From Oscillibacter sp. (GTDB lineage: Bacteria; Bacillota; Clostridia; Oscillospirales; Oscillospiraceae): a stretch of DNA of 61,074 bases. A program made the translations under genes and the position numbers. The stretch is taken from positions 1 to 61,074 of the forward strand of contig JAAWLO010000006.1 in the NCBI GenBank assembly GCA_022797935.1, given 5' to 3'. Positions 44,142 through 51,764 of the stretch are shown here, piece by piece; position 1 is the first letter of the stretch; each line of letters opens with the position of its first letter. The notes beneath the pieces are model-generated. The model searched no databases. It saw nothing but the letters and a program-made list of their open reading frames with translations, and was not told the origin of the DNA.

Positions 44142-45278
44142 ATGATTTATTTGGACAACGCCGCCACCACGCTGCACAAGCCCCCTCCAGTGATCGAGGC
44201 GGTCACCCAGGCCATGAGCGCCATGGGCAATGCCGCCCGGGGAGCCCACGGCGGCGCATTGGAGGCTTCCCGCACCGTTTACAATACCCGGGTAAAGCTG
44301 GCAAAGCTCTTTCACTGCCCCCGTCCGGACCACGTGGTCTTTACCGCCAATTCCACGGAGGCCCTGAACATAGCCATCCACGGCCTTCTCCGCCCCGGCG
44401 GCCACGCCGTCACCACCGACTGCGAGCACAACTCCGTCCTGCGGCCGCTGTACCGCCTGGAGGAAGAGGGGCTGGACCTCAGCTTCGTTCCGGCGGACCG
44501 GCAGGGCCGGGTGAGCCTGGAGGACTTCCGGCGGCTTCTGCGGCCCGATACCCAGGCCGTGGTCTGCACCCACGCCTCCAACCTGACGGGGAATCTGCTG
44601 GACATCCGGCGCATTGGAGAGCTGGCGCACCAGCAGGGGGCGCTGCTGATTGTAGACGCCTCCCAGACGGCGGGGGCCATTCCCATTGACATGGAGGAAA
44701 TGGGCATTGACGTTCTCTGCTTCACCGGCCACAAGGGCCTTATGGGTCCCCAGGGCACCGGCGGCCTCTGCATCCGCCCCGGGGTGGAAATTGCCCCCTG
44801 GAAGGTAGGCGGTTCCGGCGTCCACTCCTACGACCGCCGCCAGCCCCAGGAGTACCCTACCCGGCTGGAGGCCGGCACCCTCAACGGCCACGGAATCGCG
44901 GGCCTGTCGGCGGCTCTGGATTTTCTGGCCGAAGTGGGCGCCGAGGCCATTGAGGAGAAGGAACGCCTCCTCATGAACCGCTTTTACCAGGGGGTTTCCG
45001 GCCTGGAGGGCGTGACGGTCTACGGGGATTTCTCTCAGCCCCGCCGCAGCGCCATTGTGACCCTGAACATCCGGGATTACGACTCCTCCGCCGTCTCCGA
45101 CGAACTCAGCGAGACCTACGGCATTGCCACCCGCCCCGGCGCTCACTGCGCCCCCCGGATGCACGAGGCCCTGGGCACCACGGACCGGGGCGCGGTGCGC
45201 TTCAGCTTCTCCTGGTTCAACACGGAAGCGGAAGTGGACGCCGCGATTCGTGCCGTTTTGGAATTGACAGAGGACTGA
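44142..45278 (+). CDS. Class V aminotransferase, cysteine desulfurase-like (EF2568 type)
   Basis: Protein of 378 residues, PLP fold-type I. It has MIYLDNAATTLHKP at the start, FTANSTEALNIAIHG, DCEHNSVLRPL, VDASQTAGAIPIDM and the PLP lysine in FTGHKGLMGPQGTGG (about residue 205). RPGAHCAPRMHEALG contains the active-site cysteine expected for cysteine desulfurases. It fits the desulfurase-like subfamily typified by Enterococcus faecalis EF2568, which comparative genomics (from memory) links to labile-selenium molybdenum hydroxylases. It may supply sulfur or selenium to the DUF3343 protein downstream. The ATG follows AAAGGAG. Confidence 0.85.
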   Translation: MIYLDNAATTLHKPPPVIEAVTQAMSAMGNAARGAHGGALEASRTVYNTRVKLAKLFHCPRPDHVVFTANSTEALNIAIHGLLRPGGHAVTTDCEHNSVLRPLYRLEEEGLDLSFVPADRQGRVSLEDFRRLLRPDTQAVVCTHASNLTGNLLDIRRIGELAHQQGALLIVDASQTAGAIPIDMEEMGIDVLCFTGHKGLMGPQGTGGLCIRPGVEIAPWKVGGSGVHSYDRRQPQEYPTRLEAGTLNGHGIAGLSAALDFLAEVGAEAIEEKERLLMNRFYQGVSGLEGVTVYGDFSQPRRSAIVTLNIRDYDSSAVSDELSETYGIATRPGAHCAPRMHEALGTTDRGAVRFSFSWFNTEAEVDAAIRAVLELTED

Positions 45279-45322
45279 GCCTGTGCTATACTGAGAAGCG
45301 GAACCGGCGGCGGTTCCGTTTT
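45264..45322 (+). promoter_or_regulatory. Consensus promoter and leader hairpin of the double-cubane operon
   Basis: TTGACA (45264-45269), 17 nt, TATACT (45287-45292) is a near-perfect sigma-A promoter overlapping the end of the aminotransferase gene. Right after the predicted start a hairpin GGAACCG-GCGG-CGGTTCC (45300-45317) is followed by GTTTT, resembling a short terminator or 5' protective stem. The leader runs 110 nt to the activase ATG and contains a second small hairpin (TCCGC/GCGGA near 45362-45375). Confidence 0.7.
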
Positions 45323-45401
45323 CCGCCGAACCGTTATACTATTAAAAGAACCTCGAATGTCTCCGCTTTCGCGGAACCGCTCGGAGAGAAGGACGAATCC
45401 C

Positions 45402-46184
45402 ATGAGCAAGTACTATATCGGCATTGATATTGGCTCCACCTGTGCCAAGACCGTTATCCTTGGAAAGGACGAGCGGGTTCTCCTGCGCCTCCTGCAGCCC
45501 ACCGGCTGGAGCAGCGTGGACACGGCGGAGGCCATCCGGCGGCAGCTGGCCGAAGAGGGCTTCCCCATTGAGGAAGGTACGGTGGCTGCCACAGGCTATG
45601 GGCGGGTTTCGGTTCCCTACGCGGACAAGCGCGTCACGGAAATCACCTGCCACGGCAAAGGGGCCTGCTGGGTCTACGGCGCGGCAGACCTGACGGTCAT
45701 TGACATCGGCGGCCAGGACACCAAGATCATTCAGGTGCAGAAGGGCGCTGTGGCCGACTTTCTCATGAATGACAAATGCTCCGCCGGAACGGGGCGCTTC
45801 CTGGAAATCATGGCCAACACGCTGGCGGTCCGCCCGGAGGAGCTGTGCCGTCTGGCTGCCCGGGGAGGCGGCGCAAGCATCAGCTCCATGTGTACCGTTT
45901 TCGCCGAATCGGAGGTCATCAGCCTCATTGGCCGGGGGGAGAAGCGGGAAAATATTGCCTTCGCGGTGGTGGATTCCATTGTGAAAAAGGTGGCCTCCCA
46001 GGCCGGACGCCTTTGCCAGGGCAGCGCGGCGCTCTGCCTCACCGGCGGCCTGTGCGAGTATCCCTATCTGCGCCAGTCCCTGTCCCAGGCCCTGGGCCAT
46101 CCGGTTCAGACGGCGGCAGACGGGCGCTACGCCGGGGCGTTGGGCGCGGCCCTCAGTGCCCGGGCTATGGAATCTCCCTCATAA
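45402..46184 (+). CDS. 2-Hydroxyacyl-CoA-dehydratase-type activase (archerase)
   Basis: Protein of 260 residues in the BadF/BadG/HgdC family. It is a homodimeric ASKHA ATPase that bridges one [4Fe-4S] cluster and fires single low-potential electrons into its partner on ATP hydrolysis. Motifs are YYIGIDIGSTCAKTVILG (residues 4-21), DIGGQD (101-106), NDKCSAGTGRFLE with cluster Cys126, and SSMCTVFAESEV with cluster Cys164. The partner is the double-cubane protein 42 nt downstream. No acyl-CoA transferase or dehydratase alpha subunit is nearby, so a dehydratase role is unlikely. Confidence 0.9.
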   Translation: MSKYYIGIDIGSTCAKTVILGKDERVLLRLLQPTGWSSVDTAEAIRRQLAEEGFPIEEGTVAATGYGRVSVPYADKRVTEITCHGKGACWVYGAADLTVIDIGGQDTKIIQVQKGAVADFLMNDKCSAGTGRFLEIMANTLAVRPEELCRLAARGGGASISSMCTVFAESEVISLIGRGEKRENIAFAVVDSIVKKVASQAGRLCQGSAALCLTGGLCEYPYLRQSLSQALGHPVQTAADGRYAGALGAALSARAMESPS

Positions 46185-46226
46185 AGAGACCGCGAATTTC
46201 CAATTTGAGAAATGGAGGAAAGCAAG

Positions 46227-47501
46227 ATGTCAGACTATGTGAGCATGTGGAAAGATTTGGGGATGGACCTGGAGAGTCACGATCTGCTCTGTCAGGTGCT
46301 GCCCACCGCCGTGGGGGACGTGTTCCTGACCCAGGAAAACCGGCCCAAGGGTATGGACTTCTGGGACCTGGTGATTTCGGAGGTGCACGGCATCCGTCCC
46401 AAGGAGCTGATTGAGGAGCAGAAGAAGGGGCGCAAGGTCTTCGGCACCTTCTGCGTCTATGTGCCCGACGAGGTCATTCTGGCAGCCAACGGCATTGTCA
46501 CCGGCCTGTGCGGCGGCAGTCAGTTCTGGGTCCCCGGCGGCGAGGCGGTGCTGCCCAAGAGCACCTGTCCCCTGATTAAGGCCAGCGTTGGCGCGCGTCT
46601 GGGCCGCACCTGCCCCTTCTTCCGGATTGCGGACATGTACGTGGGCGAGACCACCTGCGACGGCAAGAAGAAGGCCTATGAGATTCTGGGTGAGGATGTG
46701 CCCATGTACATCATGGATGTGCCCCAGATGAAGCGGGAGAAGGACATCCTCAAGTGGAAGGATGAAATCGCCGAATTCGCCAAGAAGGTCGAGGACTTCA
46801 CTGGAAACGCCATCACCCCGGAGAAGCTTGGCGAGGCCATTCACATTGTCAATGAAAAACGCAGGGCCCTGGCCCGGGTCTACAACTGCCGCAAGAACGC
46901 CTGCCTGCCCATCTCCGGCCGGGACGCCCTGCTGATGATGCAGATTTCCTTCTTCGACGACCCCGTCCGCTGCGCCCAGATGTGCAACAAGCTGGCCGAT
47001 GAGCTGGAGAAGCGCATTGCCGATGGCGTCAGCGTGGTACCCGCCGGAACCAAGCGGATTCTGGTCACCGGCACGCCTCTGGCGGTCCCCAACTGGAAGC
47101 TGCACAACATCATTGAGACCAGCGGCGCGGCGGTGGTCTGCGAGGAAATGTGCACCGGCACCCGCTATTTCGAAAATCTGGTGGACGAGACCAAGACCAC
47201 CCTGGATGAACAGTTCCTGGCCCTCAGCCAGCGGTACATGAAGACCAACTGCGCCTGCTTCACCCCCAACACCGGGCGGATTGACGATATTCTGCGAATG
47301 GTGCGGGAGTATCAGGCGGACGGCGTCATTGACTGCAGCCTGAAGTTCTGCTGCCTGTACGACACGGAGAAGTACAGCGTCTCCCGGGCGCTGAAGGAGG
47401 CCGGTGTGCCGGTGCTGAGCCTGGAGACCGACTACACGGATACCGACGCCGAACAGCTGCGCACCCGGATCGGCGCTTTTATCGAGCTGCTCAATGGCTG
47501 A
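46227..47501 (+). CDS. Double-cubane-cluster anaerobic reductase (HgdB-like)
   Basis: Protein of 424 residues related to HgdB/FldC, the D component of 2-hydroxyacyl-CoA dehydratases, and to E. coli YjiM. It has 17 cysteines: 22, 76, 95, 114, 129, 144, 221, 226, 249, 253, 305, 309, 342, 344, 370, 375 and 376; those in TGLCGGSQFW, STCPLIK, GRTCPFF, CEEMCTG and DCSLKFCC are likely ligands of the [8Fe-9S] double cubane seen in the characterised double-cubane-cluster protein. The family reduces small molecules such as acetylene in vitro; the natural substrate is unknown. The ATG at 46227 has GGAGG 8 nt upstream. It overlaps the DUF3343 gene by 8 nt. Confidence 0.88.
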   Translation: MSDYVSMWKDLGMDLESHDLLCQVLPTAVGDVFLTQENRPKGMDFWDLVISEVHGIRPKELIEEQKKGRKVFGTFCVYVPDEVILAANGIVTGLCGGSQFWVPGGEAVLPKSTCPLIKASVGARLGRTCPFFRIADMYVGETTCDGKKKAYEILGEDVPMYIMDVPQMKREKDILKWKDEIAEFAKKVEDFTGNAITPEKLGEAIHIVNEKRRALARVYNCRKNACLPISGRDALLMMQISFFDDPVRCAQMCNKLADELEKRIADGVSVVPAGTKRILVTGTPLAVPNWKLHNIIETSGAAVVCEEMCTGTRYFENLVDETKTTLDEQFLALSQRYMKTNCACFTPNTGRIDDILRMVREYQADGVIDCSLKFCCLYDTEKYSVSRALKEAGVPVLSLETDYTDTDAEQLRTRIGAFIELLNG

Positions 47502-47766
47502 GGAGCGTCTGCGCTATTACATCCTCTTCGCCAACTATGAACAGGGGCTGGCCCTCCACGACCTGCTGGCGGAGGCCGGCATTCCCAACCGCATTGCCCC
47601 CGCTCCCCGCGCCATCCAGGGCAAGCTCTCCTGCGGGATGTCCCTGCTGCTGGAACCCGAGGCAGTGGAGGACGCCCGGCGGTGCATTGCGGAACATCAG
47701 GCGGAGTATGTCGATATCGTCCCCCTGGCGGGGCAGATTCATGCCCGCCGGGACCGGTACTGCTGA
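47494..47766 (+). CDS. DUF3343 protein (putative Se/S carrier-like)
   Basis: Protein of 90 residues. It has the compact alpha/beta pattern YYILFANYEQGLALHDLLAE (residues 8-27) and the family CG motif KLSCGMSL with Cys47. DUF3343 proteins have been named Se/S-carrier-like because they co-occur with selenium-dependent molybdenum hydroxylase genes; this is association, not biochemistry. The ATG lies inside the double-cubane gene, so the two should be made in fixed ratio. It has a second cysteine as the last residue. A hairpin at 47795-47825 closes the operon. Confidence 0.85.
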   Translation: MAEERLRYYILFANYEQGLALHDLLAEAGIPNRIAPAPRAIQGKLSCGMSLLLEPEAVEDARRCIAEHQAEYVDIVPLAGQIHARRDRYC

Positions 47767-47794
47767 GGCTGGAAAACCAGACAACCCAAACAGA

Positions 47795-47825
47795 AGGGAC
47801 CAGACCGGAAAACGGTCTGGTCCCT
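47795..47825 (+). terminator. Hairpin closing the double-cubane operon
   Basis: A perfect 13-bp stem AGGGACCAGACCG (47795-47807), loop GAAAA, CGGTCTGGTCCCT (47813-47825). There is no T-tract after it, so it may be a factor-dependent terminator or a 3' stabilising stem, and it also faces the convergent gene ending at 47857. Confidence 0.65.
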
Positions 47826-47856
47826 CCCTATGTCCTTCGGCCAGGCGGAAGCCGCC

Positions 47857-48291
47857 TCAGGTCTTCGCCTGAATCTGGGCCCCGCACTTGGGGCAGGTGA
47901 TGATAATTTTCCCCTTCCCCACCGGCACCCGGCAGATGGTCCTGCATTCCTTACAGGTGAAGTATTTATGTGCCTTGTCGGCGTGGCGGGCCCGCGCACC
48001 GGCACTGCGGTTCTTCATCCCCCAGTACCAGCCCAGCCATTTCTGGTTCTCCGTCCGCCGCCGGGAGAGGTCCTTGGAAAAGCTCCGGTAAAACAAACAG
48101 ACCATCAGCACAAACAGCGCCCCGTTGAGCACGCCGCTGACCACCCGGTTTTTCAGCAGCAGACCGGCCGCGATTTCTGCAATCCACAAAACCAGGTATC
48201 CCCGGAACAGCGCCTGATTCAGCTGGTCCCAGCCGTTTCGCCCATACATAAAGCGGGCCGCCGCGCCCCCGATTCTTTGAAAGAAACCCAT
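47857..48291 (-). CDS. Membrane protein with C-terminal zinc ribbon, unknown
   Basis: Protein of 144 residues. Residues about 25-70 form two hydrophobic helices (LVLWIAEIAAGLLL and VLNGALFVLMVCLFY). A basic linker follows, then a zinc-ribbon-like C-terminus FTCKECRTICRVPVGKGK with ITCPKCGAQ, giving paired CxxC knuckles. I do not recognise a named family function. It has its own promoter (48328-48356) and is divergent from htpG. It could be a small membrane-bound regulator or nucleic-acid-binding protein; that is speculation. Confidence 0.8.
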   Translation of the reverse strand: MGFFQRIGGAAARFMYGRNGWDQLNQALFRGYLVLWIAEIAAGLLLKNRVVSGVLNGALFVLMVCLFYRSFSKDLSRRRTENQKWLGWYWGMKNRSAGARARHADKAHKYFTCKECRTICRVPVGKGKIIITCPKCGAQIQAKT

Positions 48292-48327
48292 AGGTCCTCG
48301 ACTCCTTTGCCATGTGTCATCTTCTTT

Positions 48328-48356
48328 ATTCTACTCGCATGTGCCGGGAGAGACAA
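48328..48356 (-). promoter_or_regulatory. Predicted promoter of the zinc-ribbon membrane protein
   Basis: On the minus strand TTGTCT (48351-48356), 17 nt, TAGAAT (48328-48333), 37 nt before the gene start. Confidence 0.55.
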
Positions 48357-48365
48357 CCGTTTTTG

Positions 48366-48379
48366 ATGTAAATTTACAA
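48366..48379. promoter_or_regulatory. Palindrome ATGTAAATTTACAA upstream of htpG
   Basis: The 14-mer is identical to 40218-40231 in the cobalamin operon promoter and contains the perfect palindrome TGTAAATTTACA. It lies in the divergent gap between htpG and the zinc-ribbon gene and could be an operator. A TATATT element for htpG follows about 35 nt downstream without a clear -35. Confidence 0.4.
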
Positions 48380-48448
48380 AATGGACATTTATTTTCCGGC
48401 AGGGGTGTGGTATATTCTGATATTGCTAAGAATTAAAAAAGGAAGTGT

Positions 48449-50341
48449 ATGGATTTTATGGCAAAGCAGCAATTCAAAGCGGAGTCCAAGCGCTTGCTGG
48501 ACCTGATGATCAACTCCATCTATACCCATAAGGAAATTTTTCTGCGGGAGCTCATCTCCAACGCCAGCGACGCCTGCGACAAGCTCTGCTACCAGGCCCT
48601 TACGGACGATTCCGTGGGTATGAACCGGAGCGATTTCCGGATTGAGCTCACCCTGGACAAGGCCCAGCGCCTCCTGACGGTCTCCGACAACGGCATTGGC
48701 ATGGACAAGGCGGACCTGGAAAACAACCTGGGCGTCATTGCCTCCTCCGGCTCTTACAAGTTCAAGCAGGAAATCGGGGATGACGCCAAGGACACCGATG
48801 TCATTGGCCAGTTCGGCGTGGGCTTCTACTCCGCCTTCATGGCGGCGGACCACATCACCGTGGTGACGAAGAAGTACGGTTCCGAGACCGCCTATCAGTG
48901 GCAGTCCTCCGGAGCCGACGGTTACACCATCACCGAGTGCGAAAAGGACGCCGTGGGCACCGACATCATCCTGCACATCAAGGACGACAGCGACGGCGAA
49001 ACCTACGGGGAGTTTCTGGAGTCCTGGCGGATTCAGGAGCTGGTGCGGAAGTACTCCGACTACATCCGCTTCCCCATCCGCATGGAGGTCTCCAAAACCC
49101 GGAAAAAGGAGGACTCTCCCGAAGACAAGCCGGAATATGAGACCTACCAGGAGGTGGAAACCCTGAACTCCATGGTCCCCATCTGGCAGCGGGCCAAGGC
49201 GGAGGTCACGGAGGAAGAATACCACAAGTTCTACCGGGATAAGTTCCGGGACTACGCCGCCCCCCAGCGGGTGATTCCCGTCTCCGTGGAGGGCAGCATC
49301 ACCTACAAGGCCCTGCTCTTCGTCCCCGGGGCCACCCCCTTTGACTACTATACCAAGGAATTTGAGAAAGGCCTTCAGCTCTACTCCAACGGCGTTCTCA
49401 TCATGGACAAGTGCGCCGACCTGCTTCCGGAGCACTTCCGCTTCATCCGGGGCGTGGTGGACTCGCCGGACCTGAGTCTGAACATCTCCCGGGAGCTTCT
49501 GCAGCACGACCGGCAGCTGAAGGTCATTGCCGGAAACCTGGAGAAGAAAATCAAGGCGGACCTGAGCAAGTTCCTGTCGGAGGACCGGGCGGGCTATGAG
49601 ACCTTCTGGAAAAACTTTGGCCGGCAGCTGAAATACGGGACCATCGGCGAATACGGCCGCCACAAGGAGCTGCTGCAGGACCTGCTGCTGTTCTATTCTT
49701 CCACGGAGAAAAAGCCCGTCACCCTGGACGAGTATGTCTCCCGGATGAAAGAGGACCAGAACTATATTTACTACGCCGCCGGTGAAAGCGCGGACAAGAT
49801 CGACAAGCTTCCCCAGACCGAAGGCCTGCGGGACGCGGGAACGGAAATTCTCTACTTCACCGAGGAAGTGGACGAGTTCTGCGCCCAGACCCTGCGGACC
49901 TACAAGGAAAAGGAATTCCGCTCGGTTCTGGACCAGGAGATTGAAGAAGGGGCCCAAAAGAAGGCCGAAGAGGAGGCCGAGGCTCACAAAAATACGTTCG
50001 ACTTCGTGAAGGAGACCCTGGGCGGCGCGGTTAAGGAAGTCAAGGCCAGCGCCCGGCTGAAATCCCACCCCGTCTGCCTCACCGCCGGGGAAGGCCTGAG
50101 CTTTGAGATGGAGAAATATTTCCAGGCCGTCCAGCCCGACGCGGCCTTGAAAGCGGAACGGATTCTGGAGCTGAATGTGGAGCATCCCGCCTTCCAGGCC
50201 CTGGAGGCCGCTGTGGAGGCGGACCAATCGAAGGCCAAGGCCTATGCGGAGCTGCTGTATAACCAGGCGCTGCTGATTGCGGGCCTTCCGCTGGAGGACC
50301 CCTCCGGCTATACGGACCTGGTGTGCGGGCTGATGACCTGA
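48449..50341 (+). CDS. htpG: Hsp90-family chaperone HtpG
   Basis: Protein of 630 residues, a cytosolic ATP-dependent chaperone. The GHKL ATPase motifs are ELISNASDACDKL (residues 34-46), SDNGIGM, GVIASSGSYKF and GQFGVGFYSAFM; the middle domain has VPGATPFDYYTK and the catalytic arginine in NISRELLQHDRQLK. The C-terminal dimerisation domain is complete. Length is normal for the bacterial protein. The ATG at 48449 is favoured by AAGGA 5 nt upstream; a second ATG three codons later is possible. It is monocistronic, followed by repeat A copy 3 and a strong terminator. No CIRCE element was found. Confidence 0.97.
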   Translation: MDFMAKQQFKAESKRLLDLMINSIYTHKEIFLRELISNASDACDKLCYQALTDDSVGMNRSDFRIELTLDKAQRLLTVSDNGIGMDKADLENNLGVIASSGSYKFKQEIGDDAKDTDVIGQFGVGFYSAFMAADHITVVTKKYGSETAYQWQSSGADGYTITECEKDAVGTDIILHIKDDSDGETYGEFLESWRIQELVRKYSDYIRFPIRMEVSKTRKKEDSPEDKPEYETYQEVETLNSMVPIWQRAKAEVTEEEYHKFYRDKFRDYAAPQRVIPVSVEGSITYKALLFVPGATPFDYYTKEFEKGLQLYSNGVLIMDKCADLLPEHFRFIRGVVDSPDLSLNISRELLQHDRQLKVIAGNLEKKIKADLSKFLSEDRAGYETFWKNFGRQLKYGTIGEYGRHKELLQDLLLFYSSTEKKPVTLDEYVSRMKEDQNYIYYAAGESADKIDKLPQTEGLRDAGTEILYFTEEVDEFCAQTLRTYKEKEFRSVLDQEIEEGAQKKAEEEAEAHKNTFDFVKETLGGAVKEVKASARLKSHPVCLTAGEGLSFEMEKYFQAVQPDAALKAERILELNVEHPAFQALEAAVEADQSKAKAYAELLYNQALLIAGLPLEDPSGYTDLVCGLMT

Positions 50342-50365
50342 CCGGAGTCCGACAATCCCATACTA

Positions 50366-50556
50366 TAGCCAGCGCAGTTGAAAAGAATCCCGGGGGATTC
50401 TTTTCAACGAACCGCCGCCTTTGCGGCGGTTCGAGCCGCATAGCGGCTGCCGGCGCATGGCTTCCTAGGAAACGCAACTGCGCTCCGCGCAGCGGCGGAC
50501 CCCTGGTCCGCCGGTTGAACAGGAGTAGGTACTCCTTTTCAACTGCGTTGACGATA
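50366..50556 (+). repeat. Structured intergenic repeat, family A, copy 3 (long form)
   Basis: It begins TATAGCCAGCGCAGTTGA and contains GTTGAAAAGAATCC/GGATTCTTTTCAAC, GAACCGCCGC/GCGGCGGTTC and AGCCGC/GCGGCT hairpins, then GGAAACGCAACTGCG as in copy 2. It continues with an extra GGCGGACC/GGTCCGCC hairpin and a second end TTTTCAACTGCGTTGACGAT like copy 4. At 191 bp it looks like a full and a short unit fused together. Confidence 0.85.
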
Positions 50557-50562
50557 TCATAA

Positions 50563-50604
50563 AACGCAGGTCAAGGAGTCCGCTCCTTGACCTGCGTTAT
50601 TTTG
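50563..50604. terminator. Strong terminator after htpG
   Basis: A 16-bp stem AACGCAGGTCAAGGAG (50563-50578), loop TCCG, CTCCTTGACCTGCGTT (50583-50598), followed by ATTTTG; the minus strand reads GTTTTATG. It serves both htpG and the convergent gene ending at 50659. Confidence 0.85.
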
Positions 50605-50658
50605 AGAAAGAATGTTTCATGGTTTTGACGGTTTGAAAACAGACTCCAGGGACCGCCT

Positions 50659-51183
50659 TTATTCTTCCGGCCCCCGGAACCCCAGGCCATTCTGAATCGC
50701 CTGGACCGCGTCGTGGTCAAAGCCATACTGGAAATCCCGAATGGCCAATGTTCTCCCTTTCTTCCGATACAGCCACAGCACGGCGGAATTCTGAATGGCC
50801 TCCTTCAAATCCTTCCCCCGCTCCTCGCTGCCGGGGTCAAAGAACACATCCGCCAGGGAATCGTAAGGCACCCGTTTCCCGTTCAAATCCAATCCCCGTT
50901 CAAAGAAGCGGGCTTCCCCGCCGCCCTTCCGGGGAAACAGCTCCAGCAGCTCCCCGAATTCCGGGTCCGGCTCTCCCGCCGCTTTGAGCCGGTTCCACTC
51001 CAGAACCGTCTGCCCGCCGTGCCGCTGCCGCTGCGCCTCCGCCGCCGTCTGGCGGGCCCGTTTCGCCCGATTCCAGCTCATCAAAAACCAGGCAATAAAC
51101 CAAATGGCCAGGGCGAGAAGACCAATCATAAGCAAAATGCCAATCCCCGCCCCAATACAGCCAAGCACGAAGTGGATATTCAT
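50659..51183 (-). CDS. Single-pass membrane protein, unknown
   Basis: Protein of 174 residues. An N-terminal hydrophobic segment of about 35 residues (VLGCIGAGIGILLMIGLLAL onward) is followed by a basic stretch NRAKRARQTAAEAQRQRHGG and a soluble domain with LWLYRKKGRTLAIRDFQYGF. No named family is recognised; the soluble part has a PH-like or DUF-type look but this is weak. The ATG at 51183 has AAGGCGG 9 nt upstream. It is divergent from the XRE regulator and convergent with htpG. Confidence 0.75.
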   Translation of the reverse strand: MNIHFVLGCIGAGIGILLMIGLLALAIWFIAWFLMSWNRAKRARQTAAEAQRQRHGGQTVLEWNRLKAAGEPDPEFGELLELFPRKGGGEARFFERGLDLNGKRVPYDSLADVFFDPGSEERGKDLKEAIQNSAVLWLYRKKGRTLAIRDFQYGFDHDAVQAIQNGLGFRGPEE

Positions 51184-51378
51184 ACGGGTGCACCGCCTTT
51201 TCAAAAAAATTTCCAAGACGTCAAAGCGCCCTGTTTTGCGGGTCCATTATAGCAAAATCCCTCGGAATCCGCAAGTTCTTTTTCCGAAAATCCGCCGGAA
51301 GAAAGGCCGGGACTCCGCGCGGCAGCACAGACCCGCAGCGTCCTCCTCCGGAAAAAAGGGAAAAAAAGCCGGTTTCTC

Positions 51379-51427
51379 TTGACAGCCGAACAAGCTGGCT
51401 GTATACTGAAGCTAACTTCACGTGAAG
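51379..51427 (+). promoter_or_regulatory. Consensus promoter and TTCACGTGAA operator of the XRE gene
   Basis: TTGACA (51379-51384), 17 nt, TATACT (51402-51407). Nine nt downstream lies the perfect palindrome CTTCACGTGAAG (51416-51427), flanked by further half sites GAAG (51408) and ACTTCA (51431). The layout fits autorepression by the XRE protein encoded at 51457. Confidence 0.75.
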
Positions 51428-51456
51428 GAAACTTCATACCGCCGGAGGGGGAATCT

Positions 51457-51687
51457 ATGAAAACCAAAGTCAAAGAACTGCGGACCGCAGCCAATCTGAC
51501 GCAGCAGCAGCTGGCGGAGCGCGTTCACGTCTCCTCCCGCACCATCATCTCCATTGAGAAGGGGCAATACAGCCCCTCCCTGATGCTGGCCTACCGGATG
51601 GCCGAGGTGTTTGGCGTAACGGTGGAAGAGCTCTGCTGCCTGAAGGAAAACCGGGAATTGGAAGATCAGAAGTACGACCCGTTATGA
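51457..51687 (+). CDS. XRE-family HTH regulator
   Basis: Protein of 76 residues, a single Cro/CI-type domain: VKELRTAANLTQQQLAERVH followed by VSSRTIISIEKGQYSPSLML and AYRMAEVFGVTVEELCC. It matches the YgzD/immunity-type short regulators that sit before a DUF2178 membrane protein. The ATG has GGAGGGGG upstream. It precedes the membrane protein by 77 nt, forming a typical two-gene unit, and probably represses its own promoter. Confidence 0.93.
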   Translation: MKTKVKELRTAANLTQQQLAERVHVSSRTIISIEKGQYSPSLMLAYRMAEVFGVTVEELCCLKENRELEDQKYDPL

Positions 51688-51764
51688 CCGAACCGGAACT
51701 CCGCAGTCTTTTCCCTCACGCCGCAGGATGGAACCGCTGTCTTGGAACGAGAAAGGAAGATCAC

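Noticed and set aside
45402-47501. 2-Hydroxyglutaryl-CoA or lactoyl-CoA dehydratase system
   Set aside because: Only one B/C-type subunit is present, no CoA transferase or dehydrogenase is near, and the cysteine pattern plus DUF3343 partner fits the double-cubane group instead.
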